Shown here piece after piece: positions 43,001-51,026 of a DNA stretch of 64,000 nucleotides. Position numbers and translations under genes: made by a program. The stretch spans positions 1 through 64,000 of the forward strand of contig NZ_WEGJ01000022.1 of the NCBI RefSeq assembly GCF_009604385.1, in the 5' to 3' direction. Within the stretch, counting starts at the first letter, position 1, and each line of letters begins with the position of its first letter. The notes under the pieces were generated by a model. The model saw only the letters and a list, made by a program, of their open reading frames with translations, searched no databases and was not told the origin of the DNA. This DNA is from Streptomyces smaragdinus (GTDB lineage: Bacteria > Actinomycetota > Actinomycetes > Streptomycetales > Streptomycetaceae).

Positions 43001-43123
43001 CGGGCGCGCGAGGCCGCCGGGGCCGCGGACGCCGCGGGGTACGCGGAGGCGGTGGCCCGGTACGCGGGACTGGGCCGGGAGGAGCTGTGGGAGGCGGCGC
43101 GGGGGCTGGTCGCGGGGGTCTGA
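40010..43123 (+). CDS. AfsR/SARP-like ATPase transcriptional regulator
   Basis: A 1037-residue regulator. Domains in order are an OmpR-type winged helix (about 1-80, ELTLLSRVAHRGREITAPGL and NPANALRILVSRARSQLG), a BTAD domain (about 85-235), an NB-ARC ATPase (about 250-480, Walker A GPGGLGKTRLA, Walker B-like VLLVLDNCEQV), and a C-terminal TPR-like helical region (about 560-1037). AfsR-type proteins integrate kinase or nucleotide signals and activate secondary metabolism or development. GTG 40010 gives the normal N terminus. No biosynthetic cluster adjoins it, so its target is not apparent; the following gene is a candidate. Confidence 0.9.
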   Translation: MTTELTLLSRVAHRGREITAPGLRGLLALLAGELRAGCSSARLVDGLWRDELPANPANALRILVSRARSQLGADVVVSTPTGYRLALDEDQVDASAVLRAAGAAARHARAGDHAAALASAEEGLAHWDTPPDRDGEPGDPVAELRAERATAHDALVRARALALARLGRGAEAIGPLTEIAGDAPHDEEALAELLRAESATAGPAAALVRYDTYRRRLRDEIGADPGPALTAVHQELLQGDAPVVRYGVPHEPNPLLGRDDDITAVTGLLHSSRVTSIVGPGGLGKTRLAHHVSREADQRVVHFVSLAGITADADVAREVASSLGGEEAPRGGMYAGGAPDSPAGILAALGSGPVLLVLDNCEQVIGGAADLVRELVALSRDLRVLVTSRAPLALSSEAVYQLPQLSQETSVALFEQRARAARPDAELPADVVADLCRHLDGLPLAVELAAARVRVVSVPEIARRLGDRFALLRGGSRDVPERHRTLRAVVEWSWNLLEEDGRAALRALSVFPGGFTEEAADRLLGADGDALFLLEQLVDQSLLKAADTAAGIRFHMLETVREFSAGRRAAAGEDAAVEDRFLDWAREFGLANHDALLGGEPLRHWPRLRAEQDNLVPALRLALARGDAPVTAAVGAVLAAVWGTDSGSIYRLVSLAADTAVPLSHYHPDARHTEALRTLCAVTVGALSLGFGSQSPRHLVVLRRLPPADPDNLVRALSVVLCVLPETRPPGYEPLQELCADDRPLLAGVAECVASYLWEYAYEPERALASARRMLTVVDAVPNPSLQLLGHGRVSELCMAAGLGEEAYRNLLAALDTVRHLGDLSPTTGVRWGLVLACLQRGELDEAEEWVASAERSQSGEHPVTVGPDLPARAELALARGLTELGLKRWRLAMEEMATPGAPDPWAERVVACAVAAHAYAGRLEPVAAATAGLRERTRSALADGSRPAAEILGFGTALLALGLVRLAEGDTSGVRLLALAERLHVPREFHPTLAADRAREAAGAADAAGYAEAVARYAGLGREELWEAARGLVAGV

Positions 43124-43185
43124 AGTCCGTACGGCAGATCGGTACATGAACGGTCAAACAGTGCATATGGTCGTACCGTGAGGTC

Positions 43186-43899
43186 ATGGCCACATTGCTG
43201 GAGAGGTCCCGGACCTCGGAATCCACCGGACAGGGATTCGTCACCGAGGACTACGACGCCAACCCCGCGCTGTGCCGGAAGGGCGTCTGGCAGGGGGCCG
43301 CCCAGTTCTTCCGGGAGACCGTCACCCTGTCCTACGAGCACGACCCCGAGCCGCTGAACGTGTTCTGGCTGCTCAACGGGACGGACGTGCTCTATCCCGT
43401 CCCCGGCTACTACGGCGGCGGACCCGTGCTGGGCTCGCAGGGTGTGACCTACCGGTGGCCCGTGGACGGCTTCCGGCACCGGATCTCGTTCACGAGCACG
43501 CCGGGCACACCGACGGAGTACGTCCGCGCCCAGGTCCTCTACCAGCGCCTCGACGACCCCGACCAGGTCCACCCGCAGACCCACTACGGCCCCGCGCTCT
43601 CGGTCCCGGTCAGCGGCCGGCTGGTGAAGTGGCCGGCGGACAAACTGGCGGAGGAGGAGCGCTGCCTCGACCGCTTCACGGAGATCCGCCGGCGCTACGT
43701 GCGGTGGCACAAGCCCAAGCCGGGGGAGTCGCTGCCGGGCCTGGGGCAGTTGCGCGGCGACGACGCGATCCGGCTGGCCGCGATGGCGGAGCAGCTGGAG
43801 ACACTGGACCTCACGGCGAACCGGGAGCTGGCCGAGGCGCTCGAGCGCGAGCTGTCCGTCGCCCTGCTGCGGGCGGAAGGCACCCGCGGGCTGGAGTGA
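43186..43899 (+). CDS. Hypothetical protein with Tyr/Pro-rich core
   Basis: A 237-residue soluble protein that I do not recognise. The N-terminal two thirds look beta-rich (AQFFRETVTLSYEHDPEPLN, PGYYGGGPVLGSQGVTYRWP), and the last 70 residues are helical and charged (AAMAEQLETLDLTANRELAE). GAGG precedes ATG 43186. It follows the AfsR-like gene by 62 bp, with a possible inverted repeat (GGTAC...GTACC) in between, so it may be its target or have its own promoter. Confidence 0.6.
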   Translation: MATLLERSRTSESTGQGFVTEDYDANPALCRKGVWQGAAQFFRETVTLSYEHDPEPLNVFWLLNGTDVLYPVPGYYGGGPVLGSQGVTYRWPVDGFRHRISFTSTPGTPTEYVRAQVLYQRLDDPDQVHPQTHYGPALSVPVSGRLVKWPADKLAEEERCLDRFTEIRRRYVRWHKPKPGESLPGLGQLRGDDAIRLAAMAEQLETLDLTANRELAEALERELSVALLRAEGTRGLE

Positions 43900-43968
43900 C
43901 CGGCGTGCGGTTGCGGGCCCCGGGGCCCCGCCGTCCACTGGAAGGGTGAGATCCACCGGCCGAACGGC

Positions 43969-44745
43969 TCACGCCTGCAGGGCGAGGTCCTTCTCCAGGG
44001 CGCGCGCGCCCGCGTTCAGCGTGGCCACCAGGGACTGCAGCCGATGCGGGTCGTAGCGCACGCTCGGCAGCGACACCGACAGGCCCGCCACCGCGGTGCC
44101 CTGCGGATCCCGGACCGGGACCCCGACGGCGACCAGACCGCGCTCGGACCGCTCCCGGTTGACCGCGAACCCGTTGCGCCGCAGCTTCACCAGATCCGCC
44201 CGCAGCCGGTCCACGTCCGGACGCTCGGCCGCCCGGTCCCGGTAGCGCCCGGGGTCGTACACCTCCGCCAGCTCCTCGTCCGTCAGCTCGGCGAGCAGCA
44301 GCAGCCCCGCCGTCGTCCGGTGCGCCGGGAAGACCATGCCCTCGCGCGAGCCCACCCGCAGCGCCTGCCGGCACTCCACGGAGGCGATGAAACGCGCCGT
44401 GTCACCGGTGCGCACGATCAGGTTCGCCGTCTCGTCCAGCAGATCCACCACCCGCTGCAGATGCGGCAGCGCCGTCGCCCGCAGCCGCGAAATCTGCGAC
44501 TGCGAGTGCGCCGCCAGCTCCAGCACCGGTCCCGCCCGGTAGACGCGGTCCTCGTCCCGTACGGCGAAATCCCGGTACACCAGCATCGCCAGGATCCGGT
44601 GCGCCGTCGACCGGGCGACACCCAGCCGCTCGGCGATCTGCGACACCGTCGCCCCGCCCTCCAGCTGCAGGATGGCCGCCGCCCGCAGCGCGTGATCCAC
44701 GCTCGCGATCGGATACGGCGGCGGCGTCTTGAGCGGATTGTCCAT
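43969..44745 (-). CDS. IclR-family regulator of gentisate genes
   Basis: A 258-residue IclR-type transcription factor. The N-terminal winged helix (HALRAAAILQLEGGATVSQI and GVARSTAHRILAMLV) is followed by the ligand-binding domain (about 85-255, MVFPAHRTTAGLLLLAEL and GLVAVGVPVRDPQGTAVAGL). ATG 44745 follows AAAGGGAGG. It is divergent from the gentisate operon with 71 bp between, so it almost certainly regulates it; whether as activator or repressor is not visible. The effector may be gentisate or 3-hydroxybenzoate. Confidence 0.9.
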   Translation of the reverse strand: MDNPLKTPPPYPIASVDHALRAAAILQLEGGATVSQIAERLGVARSTAHRILAMLVYRDFAVRDEDRVYRAGPVLELAAHSQSQISRLRATALPHLQRVVDLLDETANLIVRTGDTARFIASVECRQALRVGSREGMVFPAHRTTAGLLLLAELTDEELAEVYDPGRYRDRAAERPDVDRLRADLVKLRRNGFAVNRERSERGLVAVGVPVRDPQGTAVAGLSVSLPSVRYDPHRLQSLVATLNAGARALEKDLALQA

Positions 44746-44760
44746 GTGGACCTCCCTTTG

Positions 44761-44775
44761 TTCTGCTCTCAAGAA
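44761..44775. promoter_or_regulatory. TTCT-N7-AGAA operator, gentisate promoter
   Basis: TTCTGCTCTCAAGAA is a 15-bp palindrome of IclR type in the short gap between the IclR gene and the gentisate dioxygenase gene. It overlaps a weak -35 match (TTGTTC at 44758) and faces a TGTCTA -10-like hexamer 18 bp on. Confidence 0.5.
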
Positions 44776-44816
44776 TCTACCTGTCTATTCACAAGACACC
44801 ACGCAGGATGTGCACT

Positions 44817-45986
44817 GTGACCCAGTCCTCCATCGCCCCAGACACCGCCGCGACCTCCCCGGTCCGGCTGCAGGCCGTCGCCGCCGAGGGACAGCCCGAC
44901 GTCACCCCGGCGCTCGAAGAGCTCTACCGGGGCTTCGAAAAGGAGCTGCTCGTCCCGCTGTGGACCGAGATCGGCGACCTGATGCCCGCACACCCGCGCT
45001 CGCGTGCCGTCCCGCACCTGTGGCGCTGGAACAAGCTGCGCGAGCTCGCGGCCCGCGCCGGCGACCTGGTCCCCGTCGGCCGCGGCGGTGAGCGCCGCGC
45101 CATCGCGCTGGCCAACCCCTCGCTCGGCGGCCGGCCCTTCGCCACCCCGACCCTGTGGGCGGCCATCCAGTACCTGATGCCCGGCGAGGACGCCCCCGAG
45201 CACCGCCACACCCAGCACGCCTTCCGCTTCGTCGTCGAGGGCGAGGGTGTGTGGACGGTCGTCGGCCGCGACCCGGTGGCCATGCGCCGCGGCGACTTCC
45301 TGCCGCAGGCCGGCTGGAACTGGCACGCGCACCACAACGCCACCGCCGAGCCGATGGCGTGGATCGACGGGCTGGACATCCCCTTCCAGTACGTCACCGA
45401 GTCCCAGTTCTTTGAGTTCGGCCGCGACGACATCTCCGACGCCGAACGCATCACCCCCAGCCGGTCGCGCTCCGAGCGCTTGTGGGGCCACCCCGGGCTG
45501 CGCCCCGTCTCCGCCGGCACCCCCGGCCCCGGCTCCCCGCTGCTCGCGTACCGCTGGGAGCACACCGACCGCGCCCTGGCCGACCAGCTCGCCCTGGAGG
45601 CCGAGGGCTTCGACGGCACCGTTGAGCACGGCCACGCCGCCGTCCGCTTCAGCGACCCGGCGACCGGCGCCGACGTGCTGCCGACCCTCCGCGCCGAGAT
45701 GCACCGCGTCGCCTCCGGCACCGAGACCGCGCCGGTCCGCGAGACGGGCTCCTCCGTCTACCAGGTCTTCGACGGCTCCGGCACCGTCACCGTCGGGGAC
45801 ACCTCGTGGTCCGTCACCCGCGGCGACCTGTTCGCCGTGCCGTCCTGGCAGCCCTTCTCGGTGCGCTCCGAGGCCGGCACCTCCGACTCCGACTCCGGCG
45901 CCCTGGACCTCTTCCGGTTCTCCGACGCGCCCGTCTTTGAAGCCCTGCGGCTCGACCGCACCCAGGTGGAAGGAAACCCCCGATGA
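44817..45986 (+). CDS. Gentisate 1,2-dioxygenase
   Basis: A 389-residue bicupin iron enzyme that opens gentisate to maleylpyruvate. The N-terminal cupin carries the Fe-binding His residues (GEDAPEHRHTQHAFRFVVEG and GWNWHAHHN). The C-terminal cupin (SSVYQVFDGSGTVTVGDTSW, DLFAVPSWQPFSV) lacks some ligands, as usual. GTG 44817 has CAGGA 9 bases upstream; the ATG at 44808 overlaps that site and is unlikely. First gene of the operon; its stop overlaps the next start (ATGA). Confidence 0.95.
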   Translation: MTQSSIAPDTAATSPVRLQAVAAEGQPDVTPALEELYRGFEKELLVPLWTEIGDLMPAHPRSRAVPHLWRWNKLRELAARAGDLVPVGRGGERRAIALANPSLGGRPFATPTLWAAIQYLMPGEDAPEHRHTQHAFRFVVEGEGVWTVVGRDPVAMRRGDFLPQAGWNWHAHHNATAEPMAWIDGLDIPFQYVTESQFFEFGRDDISDAERITPSRSRSERLWGHPGLRPVSAGTPGPGSPLLAYRWEHTDRALADQLALEAEGFDGTVEHGHAAVRFSDPATGADVLPTLRAEMHRVASGTETAPVRETGSSVYQVFDGSGTVTVGDTSWSVTRGDLFAVPSWQPFSVRSEAGTSDSDSGALDLFRFSDAPVFEALRLDRTQVEGNPR

Positions 45987-46831
45987 AGCTCGCCACCCTG
46001 CGCACCACCGACGGCACTCGCGCCGTCCGCCTCGACGGCGAGGTTCTCGTCGATCTCGGCGCCCCCGACCTGGGCGCGCTGCTCGCCCAGGAGGACTGGG
46101 CCGCGAAGGCCGCCGCCGTCACCGCGGCGAACGCCACCACCTACCCCGTCGAGGGCGCCGACTTTGCCCCCGTGGTGCCGAACCCCTCCAAGATCGTGTG
46201 CGTCGGTCTGAACTACCGCAACCACATCCAGGAGATGGGCCGCGACCTGCCGGAGCACCCCACCCTGTTCGCCAAGTTCGCCGACTCGCTGATCGGCGCG
46301 AACGACGACATCGTGCGTCCCGCCGAGACCGAGAAGTTCGACTGGGAGGTCGAGCTCGCCCTCGTCGTCGGCGCCCCGGTGCGCCGCGCCACCGGCGCCG
46401 AGGCCGAGCAGGCGATCGCCGGCTTCACCGTGCTCAACGACATCACCTGCCGCGACTGGCAGTTCCGCACCCGCGAGTGGCTGCAGGGCAAGACCTGGGA
46501 CTCCACCACCCCCGTCGGCCCCTACCTCGTCACCCCCGACGAGCTGCCCGGCGGCGTCCGCCCCTCCCTCGACGTCAAGCTGATCGTCGACGGCGAGGTC
46601 ATGCAGTCCGACTCCACCGGCGACCTGCTCTTCGACCCCGTCGCCCTGGTCGAGTACGTCTCCACGATGATCCGCCTGAACCCCGGCGACATCATCGCCA
46701 CCGGCACCCCCGGCGGCGTCGGCCACGCCCGCAAGCCCGAGCGCTACCTGGTGGGCGGCGAGACGGTCGTCACCCAGATCGAGGGCATCGGCCGGCTGGA
46801 GAACACCGTGGCCAAGGAGGCCGCGGCCTGA
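45983..46831 (+). CDS. Fumarylpyruvate hydrolase (FAH family)
   Basis: A 282-residue hydrolase of the fumarylacetoacetate hydrolase family. In this operon it should cleave fumarylpyruvate to fumarate and pyruvate. Seen: VCVGLNYRNH, the metal ligands in EKFDWEVELALVVG, the family motif LNDITCRDWQ, and the C-terminal IATGTPGGVG. The N-terminal subdomain (about 1-65) is complete. ATG 45983 is fixed by the ATGA overlap. It ends in TGATG with the isomerase gene. Confidence 0.94.
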   Translation: MKLATLRTTDGTRAVRLDGEVLVDLGAPDLGALLAQEDWAAKAAAVTAANATTYPVEGADFAPVVPNPSKIVCVGLNYRNHIQEMGRDLPEHPTLFAKFADSLIGANDDIVRPAETEKFDWEVELALVVGAPVRRATGAEAEQAIAGFTVLNDITCRDWQFRTREWLQGKTWDSTTPVGPYLVTPDELPGGVRPSLDVKLIVDGEVMQSDSTGDLLFDPVALVEYVSTMIRLNPGDIIATGTPGGVGHARKPERYLVGGETVVTQIEGIGRLENTVAKEAAA

Positions 46832-47538
46832 TGGCCCGTACGTTCGAGGACGCGCGCGCCTGGGCGAGCGCCGGCACCGGGCTGATGCTGAAGGCCGCCG
46901 AGGCCGACGACACCGGCTTCGCCGCGCCCAGCGCGCTCCCCGGCTGGAGCCGCGCCCATGTGGCGGCGCACGTCGCCGCCAACGCCGAGGCCCTGTGCAA
47001 CCTCGTGCACTGGGCCGCCACCGGCGAGCGCACCCCGATGTACGCCTCCCCCGAGGAGCGTGCCGCCGGCATCGAACGCGGGCGCAAGCTGCCCGCCGCC
47101 GAGCTGACGGCGTGGCTGCGCGCCTCCGCCGAACGGCTCGACGCAGGGATGGCCGCCCTCACCGACGGGCAGTGGCAGCGCGAGGTCGTCACCGCCCAGG
47201 GCCGCACCGTCCCCGCGACCGAGCTGCCCTGGATGCGCTCCCGCGAGGTCTGCGTGCACGCCGTCGACCTGGCGACCGGCGTCACCTTCGCCGACCTCCC
47301 GGCCGGCTTCCTCGCCGCCCTGTGCGACGACGTCGTGGCCAAGCGCGCCGCCGCCCCCGGCCCGGCCGTGCACCTCACGGCATCGGACACCGGCGCCGGC
47401 TGGGAGCTCCCCGGCGAGGGCGAGCCCACCCGCGTCACCGGCGAACTGCACCGCATCACCGCCTACCTCACCGGACGCGACACGGACCTGCGCACGGCCG
47501 GGGGCGCCCCCGCCCCCGAGCTCGGCCCCTGGCTCTGA
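46831..47538 (+). CDS. Mycothiol-dependent maleylpyruvate isomerase
   Basis: A 235-residue protein with a DinB-like four-helix N-terminal domain, as in the mycothiol-dependent maleylpyruvate isomerase of Corynebacterium. It converts maleylpyruvate to fumarylpyruvate. The metal-binding His/Glu set is visible: SRAHVAAHVAANAEALCNLV and SREVCVHAVDL. The C-terminal subdomain ends HRITAYLTGRDT. It depends on mycothiol, the actinobacterial thiol, which fits the host. The start overlaps the previous stop by 1 bp. Confidence 0.93.
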   Translation: MARTFEDARAWASAGTGLMLKAAEADDTGFAAPSALPGWSRAHVAAHVAANAEALCNLVHWAATGERTPMYASPEERAAGIERGRKLPAAELTAWLRASAERLDAGMAALTDGQWQREVVTAQGRTVPATELPWMRSREVCVHAVDLATGVTFADLPAGFLAALCDDVVAKRAAAPGPAVHLTASDTGAGWELPGEGEPTRVTGELHRITAYLTGRDTDLRTAGGAPAPELGPWL

Positions 47539-47569
47539 TCCGCCGCCCGGACACGAAGGAAACAGCACA

Positions 47570-48862
47570 ATGAACAACGGACCCACCCCCGCCGGCCGGC
47601 CGGACGTCATCGTCGTCGGCGGCGGCATCGGCGGCCTCAGCACCGCCTTCGCCCTCTCCCGCCAGGGCCTGAAGGTGCGCGTGCTCGAGCAGGCCCCGGA
47701 GTACGGCGAGGTCGGCGCCGGCCTGCAGATCGCCCCCAACTGCACCCGGATCCTCGACGAGTACGGTCTGCTCGACGAGGCCAAGTCCCTCGGTGTCCTC
47801 CCCGAGAACATGGTGATGCGCGACGCCCTGGACTCCCGTGAGCTGACCCGGCTGGACCTGCGCGACCTGGAGCGCCGCTACGGCTTCCCGTACATGGTCA
47901 TCCACCGCAGCGACCTGCACGCGATCTTCCTGCGGGCCTGCCGGCGGGCCGGGGTCGAGCTGCTCAACGACCAGGTCGTCGTCGGCTACGAGAACACCGA
48001 CGGCGGCGCGCAGGTGACGCTGGCCGACGGCCGGGTCGAGTCGGCGCCGCTGGTCGTTGCCGCCGACGGGCTGAAGTCCGTGGCCCGCCGCGACCTGATC
48101 GGCGACGACGTCGTCAGCTCCTCGTACGTCGCCTACCGGGCGGCCGTACCGTTCGAGCAGGTCAAGGACAACAACGTCGCCGAGAAGGACGTCACCGTCT
48201 TCGTCGGCCCGCGCCGCCACTTCGTGCAGTACGGTCTGCGCGGCGGCGAGATGTTCAACCAGGTCGCCGTCTTCGAGTCGCCCAAGGCACTCGCCGGCGA
48301 GGAGGACTGGGGCACCCCGGACGAGCTGGACGCCGCCTTCGAGGGCTCCTGCGAGACGGTCACCAAGGGCATCCCGCTGATGTGGCGCGACCGCTGGTGG
48401 CGGATGTTCGACCGCGACCCGATCGAGACCTGGGTGCACGGCCGTATCGCCCTCCTCGGCGACGCCGCCCACCCGCCGCTGCAGTACATGGCGCAGGGCG
48501 CGGTCATGGCGATCGAGGACGGCTGGGTGCTCGCGAAGCACTACGCCCGCGTCGCCGCGGCGGCCCCGCAGGGCGCCGAGCCGGACTGGGACGGCGCGCT
48601 CGCCGCGTACGAGGCGGTCCGGGTCGAGCACTGCGACCGCATCCAGACCACCGCCCGCGCCTGGGGCAAGCTGTGGCACCTGGACGGCGAGGAGCGGCTG
48701 CAGCGCAACGCGATCCTCGGGGCGCGCGACACGTACGACTACGGCTTCACCGACTGGGTGTACGGGCCGACGGCCCTGACCCCGGACGAGGAGCCGGCCA
48801 TGTTCGAGCCGATCCCGCTGGACTCGGCCGTCGTCGGGGAGCCGCTGAGCGACGCCGCCTGA
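47570..48862 (+). CDS. 3-Hydroxybenzoate 6-monooxygenase
   Basis: A 430-residue FAD monooxygenase that makes gentisate from 3-hydroxybenzoate with NAD(P)H and O2. Seen: the FAD motif VIVVGGGIGGLSTAFALSRQ with the acidic end EQ, an NAD(P)/FAD loop (HRSDLHAIFLRACRRAG), and IALLGDAAHPPLQYMAQGAV. These resemble known 3HB6H enzymes. It lies 31 bp after the isomerase and has GAAGGA before its start, so it is the last gene of the gentisate operon. A salicylate 5-hydroxylase is an alternative but usually differs in structure. Confidence 0.9.
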   Translation: MNNGPTPAGRPDVIVVGGGIGGLSTAFALSRQGLKVRVLEQAPEYGEVGAGLQIAPNCTRILDEYGLLDEAKSLGVLPENMVMRDALDSRELTRLDLRDLERRYGFPYMVIHRSDLHAIFLRACRRAGVELLNDQVVVGYENTDGGAQVTLADGRVESAPLVVAADGLKSVARRDLIGDDVVSSSYVAYRAAVPFEQVKDNNVAEKDVTVFVGPRRHFVQYGLRGGEMFNQVAVFESPKALAGEEDWGTPDELDAAFEGSCETVTKGIPLMWRDRWWRMFDRDPIETWVHGRIALLGDAAHPPLQYMAQGAVMAIEDGWVLAKHYARVAAAAPQGAEPDWDGALAAYEAVRVEHCDRIQTTARAWGKLWHLDGEERLQRNAILGARDTYDYGFTDWVYGPTALTPDEEPAMFEPIPLDSAVVGEPLSDAA

Positions 48863-48891
48863 GGGTGCCACCGGACCCCGGTCGGTCCGTT

Positions 48892-48923
48892 GTCCGGCTG
48901 GGGGTCCGGGGGTTATCCCCCGG
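48892..48923. repeat. Second copy of TCCGGCTGGGGGTCCGGGGG element
   Basis: This matches the element at 13717-13748 with a T in place of one G. It follows the gentisate operon and its GGGGG and CCCCC arms can pair, so it may end that transcript. Confidence 0.65.
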
Positions 48924-48947
48924 GAGTGAGCAGTACGCTGCGGCCCC

Positions 48948-49901
48948 ATGCAGCGGACACGCCTCGACCTCGCCCGGATCAGGGCGGCCCGCCGGGTCAT
49001 CGACCCGGTCTTCCTCGACACCCCGCTCTATCGCTGCCCCGCGCTGGAACCGGTCCTCGGCTGCTCCGTGAGCGTCAAGCTGGAGACCGCCAACCCGGTG
49101 CGCAGCTTCAAGGCCCGCGGTACCGAGCTCGTCGCGAGCATGCTCGCCGAGCACGGTCCGCGGGCCCTGGTGTGTGCCAGCGCGGGCAATCTGGGGCAGG
49201 CCCTCGCCTGGTCCGGGCGCTCCCGCGGGCTCGACGTCACGGTGGTCGCCTCCCGCCACGCCCCCGCCGCCAAGCTGGACCGCATACGTGCCTTCGGCGC
49301 CCAGCTGGAGCTGGTGGACGGCGACTTCGAGGCCGCCCGGGAGCGGGCCGTGGCCCTCGCGGACCAAGACGGCGTACGGCTGGTCGAGGACAGCCTGGAC
49401 CTCGAGACCTGCGAGGGCGCGGCGACCATCGGCCTCGAGCTGGCGGAGGCGTCCTTCGACGCCGTGCTGATCGCCCTCGGCGGCGGGGCGCTGGCCACCG
49501 GCGTCGGGTACGCGCTGAAGTCCCTGGCGCCGGACACCGAGGTCGTCTGCGTACAGCCGCACGGCGCCCCGGCCATGACCCGCTCCTGGCGCGCCCGGCG
49601 GGTGATCACCACGGACTCGACGGACACCATCGCCGACGGCGTCGCGGGCCGCCGCCCCATCCCGGAGGTGCTGACCGACCTCCTCGCGACCGCCGACGAC
49701 GCCGTCCTGGTCCGCGAGGAGTCGATCGTCGCCGGCATGCGGCTGCTGCTCGACCACGCCGGACTGGTCGTCGAGCCGTCGGCCGCGCTCGGCGTGGCGG
49801 CGCTGCTGGAGGACCCGGAACGGTTCGCGGGCCGGCACGTCGTCACGATCGTCTGCGGCGGCAATGTCGACATGGCGTCCTACCGGCGCTGGGTCGGCTA
49901 G
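48948..49901 (+). CDS. PLP-dependent threonine/serine dehydratase-like enzyme
   Basis: A 317-residue fold-type II PLP enzyme. The PLP lysine is in NPVRSFKARGTELVAS, and the phosphate loop is LIALGGGALATGVG. The final SGN-like strand (IVCGGNVDMASY) is typical of threonine dehydratase relatives. It may deaminate threonine or serine, or racemise an amino acid. No ACT domain is present, so it is a catabolic type. No ribosome-binding site stands out before ATG 48948. Its stop overlaps that of the convergent nucleotidyltransferase gene (CTAG). Confidence 0.88.
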   Translation: MQRTRLDLARIRAARRVIDPVFLDTPLYRCPALEPVLGCSVSVKLETANPVRSFKARGTELVASMLAEHGPRALVCASAGNLGQALAWSGRSRGLDVTVVASRHAPAAKLDRIRAFGAQLELVDGDFEAARERAVALADQDGVRLVEDSLDLETCEGAATIGLELAEASFDAVLIALGGGALATGVGYALKSLAPDTEVVCVQPHGAPAMTRSWRARRVITTDSTDTIADGVAGRRPIPEVLTDLLATADDAVLVREESIVAGMRLLLDHAGLVVEPSAALGVAALLEDPERFAGRHVVTIVCGGNVDMASYRRWVG

Positions 49902-50515
49902 TCCAGCAGCCCCAGATCCTCCGGCGTGTCCACGTCCTCCGGTGACGCGACGTCACCGCACTCCACCAGCGTCACCTGGGCCGCATGAGCGCGCAGGAAG
50001 TCACGGGCGCCCCGGTCGTCCCGGGCCGCGCCGGTGACTTCCGGCCAGTGGCGGCGGGCGAAGAGCACCGGATGGCCGCGTTCCCCGTCGTACGCGGCGG
50101 CGGCCAGCGAGGCGCCCGCGCGGTGCGCGGCGATCAGCCGGGCGACCGCCTCGGAGCCGATGCGTGGCTGGTCGACCAGCATCACCAGCGCCGCCCCGGC
50201 GTCCGTCGCGGTGAGTGAGGCCAGACCCACACGCAGCGAACCGCCCATCCCGCGCGCCCAGTCCGCGTTGACGACGACCCGGCATCCGTCAAGCCGCGTC
50301 CGCCGGTTCACCTCGTCCGCGTCCGCCCCCAGCACCACGTGCAGCGGTGCGCAGCCACCGGCCCGCATGATCTCGGCCGTCCGCTCCACGAGCGGCTGCC
50401 CACCCATGCTGAGCAGGGCTTTCGGCCGGCCGCCCAGCCGCCGGCCGCCGCCCGCGGCGAGCAGCAGACCGGCCACGACCGGGCCGGATTCGATCGTTCC
50501 GTTCGGCGGATTCAT
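49898..50515 (-). CDS. MobA/MocA-like nucleotidyltransferase
   Basis: A 205-residue NTP-transferase. The signature LLLAAGGGRRLGGRPKALL has the Gly-rich loop and conserved Lys, and VMLVDQPRIGSEAV has the metal Asp. The C terminus (ASPEDVDTPEDLGLL) is characteristic of molybdenum-cofactor cytidylyl/guanylyltransferases (MocA/MobA-like). Such proteins activate xanthine dehydrogenase or related enzymes, which fits the purine/ureide genes nearby. ATG 50515 is chosen as the first family-like Met; the binding site is weak. Confidence 0.85.
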   Translation of the reverse strand: MNPPNGTIESGPVVAGLLLAAGGGRRLGGRPKALLSMGGQPLVERTAEIMRAGGCAPLHVVLGADADEVNRRTRLDGCRVVVNADWARGMGGSLRVGLASLTATDAGAALVMLVDQPRIGSEAVARLIAAHRAGASLAAAAYDGERGHPVLFARRHWPEVTGAARDDRGARDFLRAHAAQVTLVECGDVASPEDVDTPEDLGLLD

Positions 50516-50626
50516 CTCAATATCCCGGGGTGTGTAGCGGGTGGACGCGAAAGTGGCGTTAACTGATCCGCGGCCCTCGCGACTGACCAACGCGGCGGCC
50601 GCCGGTCAGGGCAAGGGGGATGGTCA

Positions 50627-51019
50627 GTGGTAAAGGATCGTACGGGCGCCGTGCCCGTGGACAGTGCCGCGGTGGAGCCGAAGGATGCCGCGGTGGCAGG
50701 TGCAGTCGACGTGGATCAGGTGTCCACGTCACCGATCGAGGATCCGCGCGTCGAGGCGCTGGCGACAGCCGTCTGCCGGCTGCGCCGGGAGCTCGCCGGA
50801 TACCAGGCGTGCCTCAGTGACCGGTCGGTCGCCGAGGACGCCCTGGGCGAGCTCGCCGCCATGGCGCACACCGGGAGCCCCGAGGTCCCCCGGCTGCGCC
50901 GCGCACTGCTGGCGGTGGCCGGCGCGCTCGGTTCGGTGAGCGCGCTCGCCGTGCCGGTGTCCCGCTTACGGGAGGTGATCGACCTGTTCGGGGCCGAGCC
51001 CTCGCAGCCGCGGGACTGA
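50627..51019 (+). CDS. Small conserved actinobacterial protein (DUF5955-like)
   Basis: A 130-residue soluble protein of unknown function. The N-terminal 40 residues are acidic and disordered; the rest is helical (LATAVCRLRRELAGYQACLS, VSRLREVIDLFGAE). The pattern resembles DUF5955. GTG 50627 has AAGGGGGA six bases upstream. It is convergent with a GNAT gene that ends 8 bp away. Confidence 0.7.
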   Translation: MVKDRTGAVPVDSAAVEPKDAAVAGAVDVDQVSTSPIEDPRVEALATAVCRLRRELAGYQACLSDRSVAEDALGELAAMAHTGSPEVPRLRRALLAVAGALGSVSALAVPVSRLREVIDLFGAEPSQPRD

Positions 51020-51026
51020 AAGGGAG

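Noticed and set aside
48948..49901. A fifth gene of the gentisate operon.
   Set aside because: It is separated by a hairpin element and 85 bp, and it has no role in gentisate breakdown.
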